DNA of 64,000 bases from Piezodorus guildinii (Eukaryota > Arthropoda > Insecta > Hemiptera > Pentatomidae): assembly GCA_023052935.1 (NCBI GenBank), contig CM041297.1, positions 47,306,417 to 47,370,416 on the forward strand. Reading direction: 5' to 3'. The notes under the pieces are model-generated. The model did no database searches and was not told the origin of the DNA. It saw only the letters and a list, made by a program, of their open reading frames with translations. Numbering within the stretch: position 1 is the stretch's first letter; every line of letters begins with the position of its first letter. This document shows positions 1 through 11,660 of the stretch, piece by piece. The position numbers and the translations under genes were made by a program.

Positions 1-345
1 CGTATGTTCAAAAACATACAATTGCATTAAAAAACTGTTTTTGTTATTTTCTCCTTTAGTTCGATAACGAATTCGTTAAACTTATATATTTACCCGTTTT
101 TTATCAATGATAATGAGATGCGATTGTTATTTTTTTCGAATCTATACAATTAAAGCTACTTTAGAGGAAGAAAATTAAAAGAAAAAGGGCATTCAAACCA
201 TGTCAGACTATTTCAATCGGAATGAAACCTACATGATATTAAATTCCATTAAATTTTTATTTAGATATAGCGAGTTTAATCAGAATTGTTAAGAGTCACT
301 TATGAGGAAATCGTAAAATGGTTCAAAATTCATGATACAGATATC
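1..345 (+). repeat. HLE-A repeat, partial copy
   Basis: Internal part of the HLE-A family, whose complete copy is at 54358-55236. It shares the blocks 'tttctcctttagtt', 'atcaatgataa', 'ctttagaggaagaaa' and 'aatgaaacctacatgatatta' in the same order. It is cut by the window start and degrades near 345. Confidence 0.75.
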
Positions 346-639
346 CTCTAAATAAAGCGAAATATAGTTCATGAGAATGTTGCTAGACAGATTGAAAGAG
401 TAGAGTAGTTTATTAGTGTTATGTTACATTCCTAGAAGAGCGCGTTTTCCTGTTAGCTGGCGTAATTTTCACTACCTTTCCTCAATGTAAGATATGTTAC
501 AGAGGACATAATATGTTGAGAATCTGTTACAATATACGACTTATAAATCAGACTTAAACGAGGTTGAGAGTATTGTTAAGTTTTATTTATAAGAATTATT
601 CTTTTTTTTTTGATAATTACATAAAACTAAAAAATATGG

Positions 640-1673
640 GATGCACAACTTACGACTTTCAATTACATCAATTGTTTAAATAAATTTAGGGGAGCGGCGT
701 GGTCTAGTGGATAGAGCGCTAGTCTGCTGTGCTCGGGGTCCTGGGTTCGAATCCCGGCTGAGGCAGAATATTATTTATTCTGTTAATTCAGTCGGGGGGC
801 GACCCTAGGGTACGGAGACCTTCCTGGGGCAGACCCAGCATCTACAAAGTGGGTACCCAAATCAATTGGGGAAAAACCTGGCGGCTGAGCGCGATTAAGG
901 CCTTATCACCTCATTGCACTGCCGTTGGCCTTGAAACAGTACGAATCTCTATATGTACTGAGCCCAAGACCCTTCATGGGTTGTAGTGGTACAGGTTTAA
1001 ATAAGTTTAAGAATTTTTAGATACAGTCAGAGATAAAAGAAGTTTAAAGAATCAATTAGATTAGGTTTCAATACAAACATGTGTTTTATTAAAGAATCTA
1101 TTGTATTATATTATTATCTGTAAAAATCAGTTATTTTTAGAGACTTGTATCACTTTCCATCAACTTTTAAATTTTGTTATATGAGATAATATTTTTTTTT
1201 TTAAATCTTAAGCTTTCCAACTGTATATCATGATCAGAATGAAACCTACTTTATATTAAAACCTATTAAAGTTTGCGCTGATATAGCGAGTTTAATTAAA
1301 ATCATTAATGCCAATTTTGAGAAAATCGTAATAAGGTGCAAAATTCATTATATAAAGTGGATCTTCTGGTTCGCCGATTTCGATATAATAGTTGCTGTAA
1401 CATCTCAAGCATAGACGCTGTTAAAATATGAAATTTCAGTTTTATACAACGTATCGTTTTTCCGCTAGATTTATCACATACACACGCACACACACACACA
1501 CAGACACAATGGGCACACGGGCACACAGAAACACAGACCTTTTTGTGGGACTTGGTTGTTTGGACTCAGGGTACCCTAAAACATGTATTTCCGTTGAAAA
1601 TTAGAATTAGAAAAGTTTCACGATCGCAATACTTTCCCTTACTATATATTTCATATATAGGTAAGTGAAAGTA
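640..1673 (+). repeat. HLE-A repeat split by a SINE
   Basis: The 5' end ('acgactttcaattacatcaattgtt') lies before the SINE at 690-995 and the rest after it. The copy ends with hairpin CTATATATTTCATATATAG (8-bp stem, 3-nt loop, 1642-1660) followed by GTAAGTGAAAGTA. It carries an internal (CA)n tract near 1480-1502 and an internal deletion near 1232. Confidence 0.75.
690..995 (+). mobile_element. SINE1, full-length tRNA-derived SINE
   Basis: The tRNA-like head has an A box (GTGGTCTAGTGGATAGAG) and a B box (GGGTTCGAATCCC). A shared body of about 230 bp follows and ends GGGTTGTAGTGGTACAGG. It is flanked by near-perfect duplications, TTTAAATAAATTTAG at 675-689 and TTTAAATAAGTTTAAG at 996-1011, so it inserted into the HLE-A copy. 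Confidence 0.85.
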
Positions 1674-2465
1674 AAAAAAAAATGTTAAAATATTAAATAT
1701 TAAAATATGTCCTGAAGAACTAATGAAAGTGATACTTCTTGTTAGATCCTCGCATTATTATTTAATGTGCTCACAATATTGCAATAATAGCTATAAAACA
1801 AGGTATATATTTTTAGTTGCTTTCGTTTCTAATCATTTTAACTTTATACTCATTGAATTCAAATAAAATTTTGAAGTTATTATAAAATTAAATTGGTTTT
1901 TCGATACAGCTTCGGAATGACACTAAGATACTTATATCATAATTTTTTTTAGTAATTGTTTCTTGCTGAAATTAAATTTTGTGTGTTGTTTTGACTAATG
2001 CCATGTGATCACATAAAAATTATGAGCCTTAGGAAGCTGTAATTTCATTTGATGGATTTATGAAAAGTCTTCAAGAATATATTAAATGCAGTGATTGTTT
2101 ACTGTTTTTATCTGTCGCCATTTTGATGAACAGCTCTGGAATCAGATCAATACTGACCATCTTCCGTCTGAGCTCTGATTGAAAGACCAAATTCTTTCAG
2201 ATCGAGGTATATTTATTTTTCTTTTATTAAATTAAATAATTTACTTAAGAATAAAAAATATTTTTTTTTTTTTTCGTCATGCTGAAAATATGGTAGAAAG
2301 GGTGTCAAAAATCTCTATTGCCGATTGTTTTTCTTAACTTTAGCCAATAAAGAACTATTTTATAAACCATTTATTGCCTTACCAAAATAAATAAATTGTT
2401 AGATTTTACAATTTCATTCTTTTTTTCTTCACCACTATTGTATTTTTTTTTTTAAATATTGAATT

Positions 2466-2502
<37 letters not shown>

Positions 2503-2599
2503 AACAGGAATTTTTTAAGTATATAAAATATATCAAATTACGATTGTCCATTGACATTTAAAAAGAAACTAATGTTTTCCTACCCCACTCATCACTGTA
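1674..2599. other. AT-rich stretch with no recognised gene
   Basis: No feature was recognised apart from homopolymer tracts, including a long poly(T) near 2469-2498. No coding signal was seen on either strand. Confidence 0.5.
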
Positions 2600-2875
2600 G
2601 AACAAATACTATACCTTGGAATTCTTCTTGACAATCGTCTTAAACGTGCCTAAATGGCCATGGAATCCTCATACAAGACTTAGGCCCGGTTGCACCTACC
2701 GTGTTTAACTTTAACTTTACTAATCTGGATAAGTAAATCACGGGTTAGCAGAAATTCCATTGCACCAATCATAATTAGCCCTAACTCTATGTTAAGTGAT
2801 GGTGTTAAGTTAATTCACCTTCCTACCTCGATTATCCGATGTCAATGTTACCTTTCTACTGTTACTTTAGCTTTC

Positions 2876-3520
2876 AAACATTGTCTGTGTCAGTTTCAGT
2901 TTGTTTTTTTCTGAATATTTTCGTGATATTTATCCTAATACACCGAAGAAAAATGAACACAATCTCTTCAGATGAATACTCAACATCAGATAAAGATATA
3001 ATACTATTGGTAAATGTACTTTCTAGGGACAAGCTTTACAAAGTAAGGAGGAATCCATTTGAAATTTATGATGATGTGGAATTCATAAGAAGGTACAGAT
3101 TTAGAAAAGAAACAGTGCTAAATATGATTGACAATTTTAATATTAATGATTTTGAATCATATCCTACAAACAGGAACATCCATAACACCTTCAAACCAGT
3201 TACTCTTTGAAACATTGTGTGTGTCAGTTTTAGTTTGTTTTTTCTGAATATTTTCGTAACATTTATCCCAATACACCGAGGAAAAATGAACACAATCTCT
3301 TCAGATAAATATTCAACATCAGATGAAGATATGATGCTACTGATATATATACTTCCTAGGAACAAGCTTTACAAAGTAAGGAGGAATCCCATTGAAATTT
3401 AGGATGATGTGGAATTCATAAGAAGGTATAGATTTCAAAAAGAAACAGTGCTAAATATGATTGACATTTTTAATATTAATGATTTTGCATCATATTCTAC
3501 TTAACCTCAAGAGGTATTAT
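2876..3520 (+). repeat. Tandem duplication in the Harbinger 5' region
   Basis: Two diverged direct copies with a period of about 334 bp. Both contain 5' leader sequence, the start MNTISSD and the block LPRNKLYKVRRNP/LSRDKLYKVRRNP. The second copy has an in-frame stop after 'IEI'. Confidence 0.8.
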
Positions 3521-4285
3521 GCTACTAGTAGTTACCAGCAGGTTCTTAGCGACATCATTAATATTGATAAATCTACAGTTTATAGAATTATTCCACGCAT
3601 AACAGCATTAATAGCCAGGAAGTCAAGTGATTTAATTAAAATGTCCGTAACAGAAGTTGATAAAAACAAAACAGTGTCAGATTTCTACAGGATAAAATGT
3701 TTTCTTTGAGTAATTGGTGCGATTGACTGCACTCATATTAAAATCCAGTCTCTAAGTGAAGCTAATACAAAACTATTTTGAAATAGAAAAGGGTGGTTTT
3801 CATTAAATATACAAGTAGTGTGCGATGGGAACTTGAAAATCCTGACTCTGTGCATGACAGTTGGATTTTCAATTAAAGTGCATTACGAGTGAGATTTGAG
3901 TCAAGAGAATTTGGAGATTTTTGGCTTCTAGGAGATAGTAGTTATGGCTGCAAAACATATTTACTGACACCAATTTTAAACCCAACAAATGCTGCTGAAG
4001 AAAAATCAATTGTCACACAAAAATCAAACAATCATTGAGAGAGCGTTCAGTTTTATGGAAAGAAGATTTCCTTGCCTTGCCAATGGAATTCGAATGGATC
4101 CAAAAAAAGCCCTAAATATTATTGTAGCTGTAGCTGTCCTCCACAACATTGCAATAGAAACCCAGGACATCTACAACGTACCAGAACCAGAAGATTACTT
4201 TCCTGATGTTTCACCATCAGAAATTATATGTGAAAGTGATATAGCTTTTCACAGAGCACTTGTCGACACAAATTTTTCAAGATGA
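2953..4285 (+). pseudogene. HARBI1-like transposase, inactivated
   Basis: The HARBI1 family supplies the DDE nuclease that moves PIF/Harbinger elements by cutting at the inverted repeats. Recognisable in order are: an N-terminal segment starting MNTISSDEYSTSD; a helix-turn-helix-like stretch around 3510-3600 (STVYRIIPRI); the first catalytic Asp in GCIDCTHIKIQ near 3720; GWFSLNIQVVCDGNLKIL; a second Asp in GDSSYGCKTYLLTP near 3935; and the Glu region IERAFSFMERRFPCL with VAVLHNIAIE near 4035-4160. Frameshifts and stops (for example after CFL and in TKLF*NRKGW) break it into at least four pieces. The N-terminal block is present twice, in tandem (about 2876-3209 and 3210-3520). The full product cannot be made from this copy. 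Confidence 0.85.
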
Positions 4286-4499
4286 AAGGAAATGACATAA
4301 TTTTGTACAAATTGCAATCTGTGTTATTAAATCAATTAACCTTTCCCTCTTTTGTTGTCAAGTGGTAATTTATTTGTTTATATTTATCAATAAAGTCTGA
4401 TTTTTGTATTTTATTTACATTTTTTTTTTCCTCTAATTTAGTAAATTGATTAATAATAAAAATAGGTTAATTGGAAGAATGAAAAATGATAATAAATAA

Positions 4500-5480
4500 T
4501 TTGTAGGTTTCTAAATCTTCCAAATACAGTTTATTACAATTAACTTTAAAACGAGCCAACATTTCGAGGGCCTTCCCCATCATCAGGACTCACTAAATAC
4601 ATCAAAAAATTATCAATTAACATTATAAAATAACTTTTTAAATATTAACTAAAAACATTACCAAAAATATGCATAACAATGTTACAAAAAAATTATATTT
4701 ACCCGAAATTCATTTAAAATTTAAAAAATTATCCATTTTTGATTAAAATTTTGTCAAAAATTTATGTCATAAAATTGGTTTGTTTTTTAAATTAACACTA
4801 AGGAAAAAATACCCATTTAACTGACATATTCTTTGGCTCCTGATGAATTAGGGTCATACTATTTACTGTAGTAAGTATACACTGATTTATTATTAAATAT
4901 AGGTCACTAAGGTAAGGTTTACAAATTTTAATATCACAATTGTAGCAAGAACTGCTTGTGAGAGGTGTTTTCAATCTGTTTTATAATTTATGGTATCTTT
5001 TATATTTTTGTTTATATATAGATTCGATTGTTTTTCTATATCCAATATTGTAGGTTTTTCAAAATCAAAATTGTGATTAAGCTGAAGACTGTGTTGTGCA
5101 AATGCTGTAGTGTTTATATTTTTACAATTATTGCTGTGTTTTTTTTACTCTAGTTGTGATCTTTTTAGATGTTTTCCTATGTATATTTTATCACAATCTA
5201 TACAATTTATTTTATAAATAACATTCAGTTTTTCGAGTGGTAAAATCTTTAATGTTTGATAAATGATTACTTAGTTTATTATGGTTATAAAGTCATAATT
5301 TTGTCCGTGGTGAATTAAATTCAACAAGTGTTCTCTTAAATTCTTTGGATAGATGAGGTATGAATTGCATTTTTTGATAATGGTATATATTTCTATTTCT
5401 TACACTTATCATCTCTATATTTATCGCATTATTGATATTACCTATAATTGTTTTTTTATTATTTTCATTCTGGTAAAGAT
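4500..5480 (-). mobile_element. Penelope-like element fragment (GIY-YIG)
   Basis: The minus strand reads NVIYKINCIDCDKIYIGK (about 5235-5170), the start of a GIY-YIG endonuclease as found at the C-terminus of Penelope-like retroelements. Flanking pieces such as FIPHLSKEFKRTLVEFNSPRTKL (5350-5280) and NTTAFAQHSLQLNHNFDF fit the same region in shifted frames. It ends with a hammerhead-like block at 4553-4591. No reverse transcriptase part is visible. It lies within the Harbinger boundaries, so it is either a later insertion or captured sequence. Confidence 0.6.
4553..4591 (-). ncRNA. Hammerhead-like motif at Penelope 3' end
   Basis: On the minus strand: GAGTC, the core CTGATGA, a G-rich/C-rich stem II, GAAA, TGTT, then GGCTC. 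GAGTC and GGCTC can pair (5 bp with one U-G), giving helix I. Helix III would be only about one base pair, as in the minimal hammerheads reported from Penelope-like elements. Activity is not shown. Confidence 0.45.
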
Positions 5481-6604
5481 CTGTTATAGTTTTTTGTTTA
5501 GGTTTTACTATTTATTGTTCATATTGTCATCAATTTTTGGTTTATTATTGATCAATTTATTTGTATTAATGTTAAGGTTTTTTTGTCCTGAGTTCATTTT
5601 TAATTTCATTGTACTTAATTTAATTTATTATTTTTTTCGAATACATCTAATAACATTTTATATACTATAGTTTTTATTCCATTTAGATACTCATTGTCTG
5701 TCTGGTTTCACAATACAATCCAGCTTCCTTGATATTCAATAGATCTTAAAATGTTTCATTATTAATTCTCAACGGTCAATTAATGATATCCATTATTGTA
5801 TTAATATATATTAATCGGCAGAGTAAAACAATCATTTCAATATAACCTAACTGTCTCTGTCTAGAGGGTTTGGAGTTGTTAAATACGTCACGAATATGAT
5901 GACGTCCCGCGCTAACCCATGCTAACTAACTCGAATTAAAAATTTGTTGGTGCAAATGGACAAAAACTTTAATCATGATTAGCTTTTAACCCGGGTTAGT
6001 TAACAGCAAAAGTTAACTTTAACACAGGCTGTTGGTGCAACCGGGCCTTAAACGACAAGAACCTGCTCGTAGATATCGACTATTAAAACACTTACTTGAC
6101 AAACGATCAAAACTCTCTCTTTACTTAACAAAACTCATTTACACAACCATTATTAGACCTATCTGGACTTATAGCATAGATCAATAGGGATCCACTAGAC
6201 CACCGAATTCCCATTCCTTGCAACCCAAAATCCTTCGACAAATTATAGACTTAATTCGTCGGCTCCTTAATTCGCTACCAACAAACTGATCTATAGAGAC
6301 CTTGATATCTTACTAGTTGCAGAAATTGCCCAAAAAAGATACACCTCCTTTCATTCCAAATTACCCACCCATATAAACCCGCTTCTCCGTATCCTCTCAT
6401 TAGCATCTATTCCCGATAATCCTCCGAGGCGTCTAAAAAGACAGTGGCCTCGAGACCTGCTGACCAAATAAACACCGAAGTGCTACCACTGGGTAGATTC
6501 TTTTCAAGACTTTTTCAAGCCAATTTTCTGTAAACAGCCCATTTACTTGTTGTACTGTGTACAGTTATAAATATCAATAAAAGGATTAAAAAAAAAAAAA
6601 AATG

Positions 6605-7118
6605 TTGTTCAGGACAGGTGATGGTTTGTATGTCAGTTGTTGCCATGTTTTCTACAAGTTTGTTTATGTTTTAATTTAGTTTGTCCTGAAATCGTCAATC
6701 GAATGTGTTTTTTTTGTAGTTGGAATACGTAAGTCGGTATGAAGGGTGTCGTTTCAAACATTAGGTGTTGAGTTCGTGCCGTATCTTCAAAATTGAGGTT
6801 GAAATGTTTCTACTTTTTGAATGTGTGTCATTTTAGCGAGTCCGTAAATCTAGCAAGCGTAAGCCCATATAGGTTTTAATAAATAAATAGTTAGTTTATG
6901 TCTGATGGATAATCTAGTATAGAACATAATAGCCTTAGTACAAAGTTTAGCGTTTTACGTTTTGTTTTAGCGTAAGGGCCCCATGTCAACCTCTTGTCAA
7001 AAATAAGTCCTAAGTAATTGATAATTGATTGTGGTATCGGGTGATTCTCTTTGTAAACTAAAGGGCAGGTTCCTAAGAGCCTATGTGATTTATCATGGTT
7101 AATTTTTAACTTCCATTT
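6605..7118 (-). mobile_element. Second Jockey-clade LINE fragment
   Basis: The minus strand reads INYLGLIFDKRLTWGPYAK then KRKTLNFVLRLLCSIL. This aligns by eye with the YLGLLLDKRLTWNPHTRLKRQ segment of the full Jockey copy but is clearly a different family. Several stops follow. It has no 5' half and no clear duplication. Confidence 0.7.
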
Positions 7119-7126
7119 CTTACACC

Positions 7127-7480
7127 CGAGGAGCCCGTGGCTGAGACTAGCGCGCTAGTCTCTCATACTAGAGGTTGTGAGTTCGAATCCCAGTCCGGGC
7201 GGGACTTCTAAAATGATGTAATTAAATGGGGATTCCGACACGCCTCTCCCCCGGGTATGTGAGACCCGTCAGCAGCAAAATGGTGGCGAGTCACAAAATT
7301 AGGCCTAGGGAGTGATGAACCTACACTACAAAATGCATCGAGAAACGTAAATGTAATCTCCCAGGTGATTACACCACGAGGGCCAGTGCCTACATGGCCT
7401 GTCGCGCCACTGGAAAAATAAGAAGATTCCTTACATAAGTTTTTTATGTTGTCCAAGTATTGTTGTAATGTCATACTGTA
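7127..7480 (+). mobile_element. SINE3, tRNA-derived
   Basis: The head has A-box-like GTGGCTGAGACTAGCG and B box GAGTTCGAATCCC, followed by a body unrelated to SINE1 or SINE2 (GC-rich to about 7420). The 3' limit is uncertain. It is unlikely to be a true tRNA gene because acceptor-stem pairing is not evident and a long body follows. Confidence 0.6.
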
Positions 7481-7489
7481 TAAGGTCAA

Positions 7490-8020
7490 ACAATAATACT
7501 AATGCAAACAAAAGTAGTGTAATTTATAATTTATGTATATACTTAAAATACTTCAATAAGTTTATAATTAAAGTAGTTTTGTATTTGCAGGACGTTACAT
7601 TTAAATAACTGTAATAAATACAGATATAAAGTTCTGAAATTTATGGATATTGTCATTATAAGATATTTAAATTAATGCCTTTGATTTTAATTATATAATT
7701 GCTAACAATGATGAACTCTAATTACTGTATACTATACACCCGTTAAATGGAGGGAAACTATATAGCTGTTTCTGAGAGGAGACTAAATTTAGTCGCAAAT
7801 TGTGTAGTACTTACCTCCAGCGTGGGCGTTGCTTAGATAAACCCCTTCAACAGTGTAAATTCAACACCCTTCCCGCTACAGTGTTCTCTTCTCTGTCAAA
7901 GTCCCTCTCTCTTTCTCTCTCTGACAGCGTTTCGTACTTTCGGAATTTTTTTCTCCCCAATTCAGGTTTTTAATCAGTGACAAAAAAAAAAAAAAAAAGA
8001 TAAAATAGTGGTTAAAACCT
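7490..8020. other. Unassigned stretch with CT-rich tract
   Basis: AT-rich sequence with one more mixed patch at 7800-7930, including a CT-repeat (7905-7922). No coding frame or known repeat was recognised. Confidence 0.4.
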
Positions 8021-8024
8021 AAAT

Positions 8025-8850
8025 AATCAATGTTCGATTTTTTCTGCTATATCATCTTGAATTTAAAAATGCTACAAATTATTACACAATGTTATATTAT
8101 TTCCAAATAACTTATATTAGGATATAACTGTTATTATACCAGTTAACGGGCAATTAACTAAGATTAAAAGTCATAAACAGTTCAAAGGAAAATGGTATAT
8201 CACCTCTGCTAAGTTCAAAACGCTATTTCTCTGCTCTTTCTGGACCAATTTCAATGATTCTTTTTTAATTTTGTAGGAAATTTAATTCTATATGAAATAT
8301 CATGAAATAGCACTAAGAGAAAAAAAAATTATCTACAATTATGAAAAACTGTTATTCGTATATATAGGCAAGATTTCAAATTTTTTTCCAATTTTATTTT
8401 TGATTATCGCGCTTTACTGATTCTAAAATTCTTTCCCTATTTATCTCTATCTTTTAAAAAAACTGATTTATGGGCTTGTTTATAGATAAAATTTCAATTT
8501 TTTCTTTTCTTTATTCTCTTTTTATAAATTCGCGTTTTTTTGGTTAAAAAACACTTATAATTTTTTTCTTTATATTAAAAAGTAACTGAGTTATTGAATT
8601 AAATCACATTTGATCGTCCGCCGTTTTTGATATTAATGCCTAGGTGTTATTATCATCGTTGCATGCCCTAGTATTTTTAACAATTAAAAAAAAAAATTGG
8701 TCCAGTAATTTCGAAGAAATGCCGCGTACGGCGGACGGCTGACAAACATATTTTCGTTTATTCGTTATTCGAGTTTTATGTATCTTCAAACGTAAGCCCT
8801 CAAATGTTGATATTATTTTAAATAATAAACCAAAAAATCATATAAGTAGA
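8025..8850 (+). repeat. Repeat B, copy 1
   Basis: Unclassified interspersed repeat. Shared blocks with 12000-12815 and with the reverse complement of 58790-59690 include 'tatattaggatataactgtt', 'ggaaaatg…tcacctctg', 'tttcaatgattc', and 'ctgatattaatg/gttaacaattaaaaa'. No inverted repeats or coding region were found. Confidence 0.6.
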
Positions 8851-8854
8851 TGCC

Positions 8855-9021
8855 TCGGCTATCTTTGGGATTGGCCTTGTAACAGAAAGGATGTGAAGAA
8901 ACGATTTGAATTGGATGGTTATGTCTCGGTGAATGTCAAGTTACATATTTGCTGGGAATGGAAGAATTTACTGTTGGAATGTTTTTGTCATTGTGAACCG
9001 TGTGATTCGAAATATACCATG
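8855..9021 (+). other. Possible small Cys-rich exon (weak)
   Basis: One frame is open from about 8743 to 9043, and the part from 8855 is richer in GC than its surroundings. It reads CLGYLWDWPCNRKDVKKRFE then DGYVSVNVKLHICWEWKN and LLLECFCHCEPCD, so it contains many Cys and Trp. A GTACGT donor-like site follows ACCATG at 9021. There is no start codon in frame and the upstream acceptor is poor. It may be chance, and I do not recognise a family. Confidence 0.2.
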
Positions 9022-9244
9022 GTACGTGAACAATTTTCGTAGAATTTTAGATTGATTCGTTTGAATTTTAGTGATGATCTGTAATCCAATAGATTGTTAA
9101 GTTGTTTGTAAAGTCTGGTTAATTATTGTTGCTGTAATTTCGTATGAATGTTGCAACCTAGTATTTTATTCAAATATAGTTCGAGGTTTCGTAGTAGGTA
9201 CTGCATTGTTTTCGATTTTCAACACTGGACATGTACCTTTCCGT

Positions 9245-9322
9245 TGGTATGTACCTAAACAGTACGACTCTCTATAAAAGGTGAGCCCAAGACCCTTCGT
9301 GTGTTGTAAAGGTATAGTTTTT
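9245..9322 (+). mobile_element. SINE1 3' fragment
   Basis: Matches the SINE1 tail: 'aaacagtacgactctctat', 'gagcccaagacccttc' and 'gttgtaaaggta'. The tRNA-like head is absent. Confidence 0.7.
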
Positions 9323-9519
9323 TCCAAGTGATTCTATGTCCCCTATTTAGCTCACACTAGTAGCTATATATTAGCTTGTCCGATTCAATAGTTGAGTTAG
9401 GTCAATGTGCTTTAACTAGACATATAATGCCGAAAAGGAGGACAATGAGTCTGAATTAACGATTATTCCTGTTCTTTAGATCGTTAAAATCTTATTATTG
9501 ATATTCACAACTGTATTGG

Positions 9520-10480
9520 TTGATAGTGAAAAAGACATGAAGAGATGCTGCCCATTGGTAACTAAACTAGAAGGTCGCGAGGCCATCTTCTTTTCAGACA
9601 CCTCGGAGAATTGTCAGGAATGGAAGAGGAAGCAAGAATTGAAACTAGTGGGTTAGAGTAGGAGTGGAGTTTGTCATGGAAGTATTGATACCTGGTTCGG
9701 GTCAAATCAACTACATATGGAACATTAAGGTCTTTATGGATGAGCTTATTCCTGGCAAAGTAAGGAGCGTTGAGGATTTTTCAAAGGCTTTTGGATTGTA
9801 AAGATTGAAGTCGAAAAGAATTTGTTTTTTTAGCGGAGACACAAAGCTCAACTCCGTAAGTCCAGATAGATCTTATCATGGTCATGATAAGATCATGATA
9901 AGATGGTAGATGAGTCTTTTGTAGTTAAGTGAAGGGTTAGAGCGTCTGTCTAGTAAATGTTGAAGTTGAAGCGGCGAGCCGTTTCTTGTCTTTTTAGTCT
10001 AGTGTGCGGGTTCCATGTTAGACGTTTGTCAAGTAGGAATCCTAGTTAGCGGACCTGTTCAACTGGAACCAGTGGAATATTATTAAAGGATACTATAGGG
10101 CAGGATTTCATAGATTTACGCAGAAGGTTAAAGGTTATTGGGTGAGATTTGTTGGCATTTATTTTAAACCTTCAATTCTGACATCATATCTCGAGATCCC
10201 TGATGTGGAATTAAAGATTTTGAGAGACACTGGTTGGATCGTTATTGACTGATAATACTCAAGTGTTATCAGCATAGGTAAAAAGGAAAGTATCAGGATG
10301 TGATGGGATATCAGCTGAATAAAGAATGGGTCCTATGATACTGCCTTAAGGAATACTAGCAGATTGAGTAAAAATGGACGAATAGGAGCTATTATTATTT
10401 ATTTTGAAGGATCTGTCAGAAGGGTAAGACTGGGTAATGAGGAAGTAAGTAGCAGGCAGGAATTACTGGAGCAGGATATA
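9520..10480 (-). mobile_element. Jockey-type LINE fragment, 5'-truncated
   Basis: The minus strand carries the ORF2 palm region: GSIIGPILYSADIPSHPDTF, then TYADNT (the catalytic FADDT box with one Asp changed), and further toward 9540 the C-terminal tail and 3' UTR. It parallels 39170-39930 of the full copy. Stops and indels make it non-functional. Confidence 0.8.
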
Positions 10481-10489
10481 CTGCAGAAA

Positions 10490-11070
10490 TGTCACATTGT
10501 CTAGGTTCTATCTCTATCCGAAATTTCGACCGTCACAACTTGTCACGTGATCCGTGACTCGTGTACGTCATAATTATAATACGTGTAAATAAATAACAGT
10601 CTTCTAACGCTGTTAAAAATGGTTTAGCAATAAGCTAATAGAGTGTTAAATGAATGAAAAGTATAAAAAACAAAAAAAACAATAAGTAGTCTTCAGTTCT
10701 ATAATAAAACAGGAAATATAGTTTGGCCCCTAAAGTAATAATTTGAATAAGATATTACAATAACAAGATTTTACTCTTTGAATGTTACTATTGACAATTA
10801 AAAGGAAGGAATATATTATTTTTCTGCTTCATAATCACTGAATAAGAGGATTATTTCTAATTTTCCTGTTAGAAGTAAAGCTATTTGTCTACTGTGAATT
10901 AAAAAAAAACATGTGTTAGGGATCCTGGCACGAATTTCGTCTTTTTTGTCTATCCGTTCATCTACCATTCCTCAAATCTTTGAGGCATAATCCCTATAAC
11001 GTTGAACCGATTTGTGTGTATTTTAGATATTATGTGGGTTAGTACTCTTTATTTTTTTTCCTTGCTTATT
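10490..11070. other. Unassigned AT-rich stretch
   Basis: No gene, repeat boundary or RNA was recognised. Confidence 0.4.
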
Positions 11071-11079
11071 TTCTTGCAC

Positions 11080-11485
11080 TCCCAACCTCAAACAGGATTT
11101 TGAGCGCCGTCCATTATCCTGCTAATACAGACCTATTGCATTGATGAATCTAACCAGATTGTAAGGATTGATCAGTCAACAAAGCTCAGGACCTGAAATA
11201 GGGTCATTGCCAAAGTGGTAGCCAAAACCTAGCTATTCTATTCCAGTAATCCTAACTAGTTGTTCACAACTACATATCACATGATAGGCTGTTTCATTTT
11301 CCTCTTTGCAGAATCTGTCTTAAGTTGGCAGCATCCTGTGTTTAGTCCTATCACTCTTCCCAGAGTTATTCTGCCTACATGGGAAGAGTGCGACTTCGAG
11401 TTGGTTCTTATATTTTTACAATTTAATTCATATGTTATATTTTGTTCCCTAGCTTGCACAATAACAAACAAAAACAAGCCCACAT
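11080..11485 (-). mobile_element. LINE C-terminal zinc-tail fragment
   Basis: The minus strand reads RFCKEENETAYHVICSCEQL then NPYNLVRFINAIGL. This resembles the Cys-His tail (C..C/ETAxHxxCxC) followed by the short C-terminal helix of RNase H-containing LINEs. Stops interrupt it. The clade is not determined. Confidence 0.55.
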
Positions 11486-11660
11486 GCGGGAAGTTATACT
11501 AATATAATTATTTTTACGTTATAGAAATAAATGTTTTCGTATGGTTTGGAAGGAAATTAAATGTTCTATTATTAATGATATCAAATGGTAATGGTGGATT
11601 TTGATAAAACTAAACGTTTGACTAAATGTTAAATATAAATTTATTTGAAAATGTCGTTTA

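Larger units (their letters stand above)
2683..6047 (+). mobile_element. PIF/Harbinger DNA transposon
   Basis: Terminal inverted repeats GGCCCGGTTGCACC match at both ends, with further inverted similarity inward (GTGTTTAACTTTAAC against GTTAACTTTAACAC). A 3-bp TTA duplication (2680-2682 and 6048-6050) fits the family. It contains a broken HARBI1-like transposase and, further in, a Penelope-like fragment. The length of 3.37 kb fits a Harbinger enlarged by an insertion. Confidence 0.9.
2600..6590 (+). mobile_element. Jockey-type LINE 3' fragment split by Harbinger
   Basis: The left piece (2600-2682) encodes YLGILLDNRLK then WNPHTRL, with a frame slip. The right piece (6051 onward) resumes KRQEPARRYRLLKHLLDKR and IRPIWTY and ends RLKRQWPRDLL before a 3' UTR and an A-run near 6588. 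These match the ORF2 C-terminus of the full Jockey copy at 35841-40213. Removing the insert at 2683-6047 and one TTA rejoins codons for R-L-K-R-Q exactly, so the Harbinger landed inside an already resident LINE. Confidence 0.85.

Noticed and set aside
690..770. tRNA gene call for SINE heads (also 7127, 26797, 28541, 30299, 58012, 58133)
   Set aside because: A and B boxes are present but a shared non-tRNA body follows, several copies have TSDs, and no clean acceptor stem was seen.
5353..5670. Hydrophobic 105-residue frame resembling a membrane protein
   Set aside because: T-rich sequence antisense to the Penelope-like region inside the Harbinger; low-complexity composition explains the hydrophobicity.
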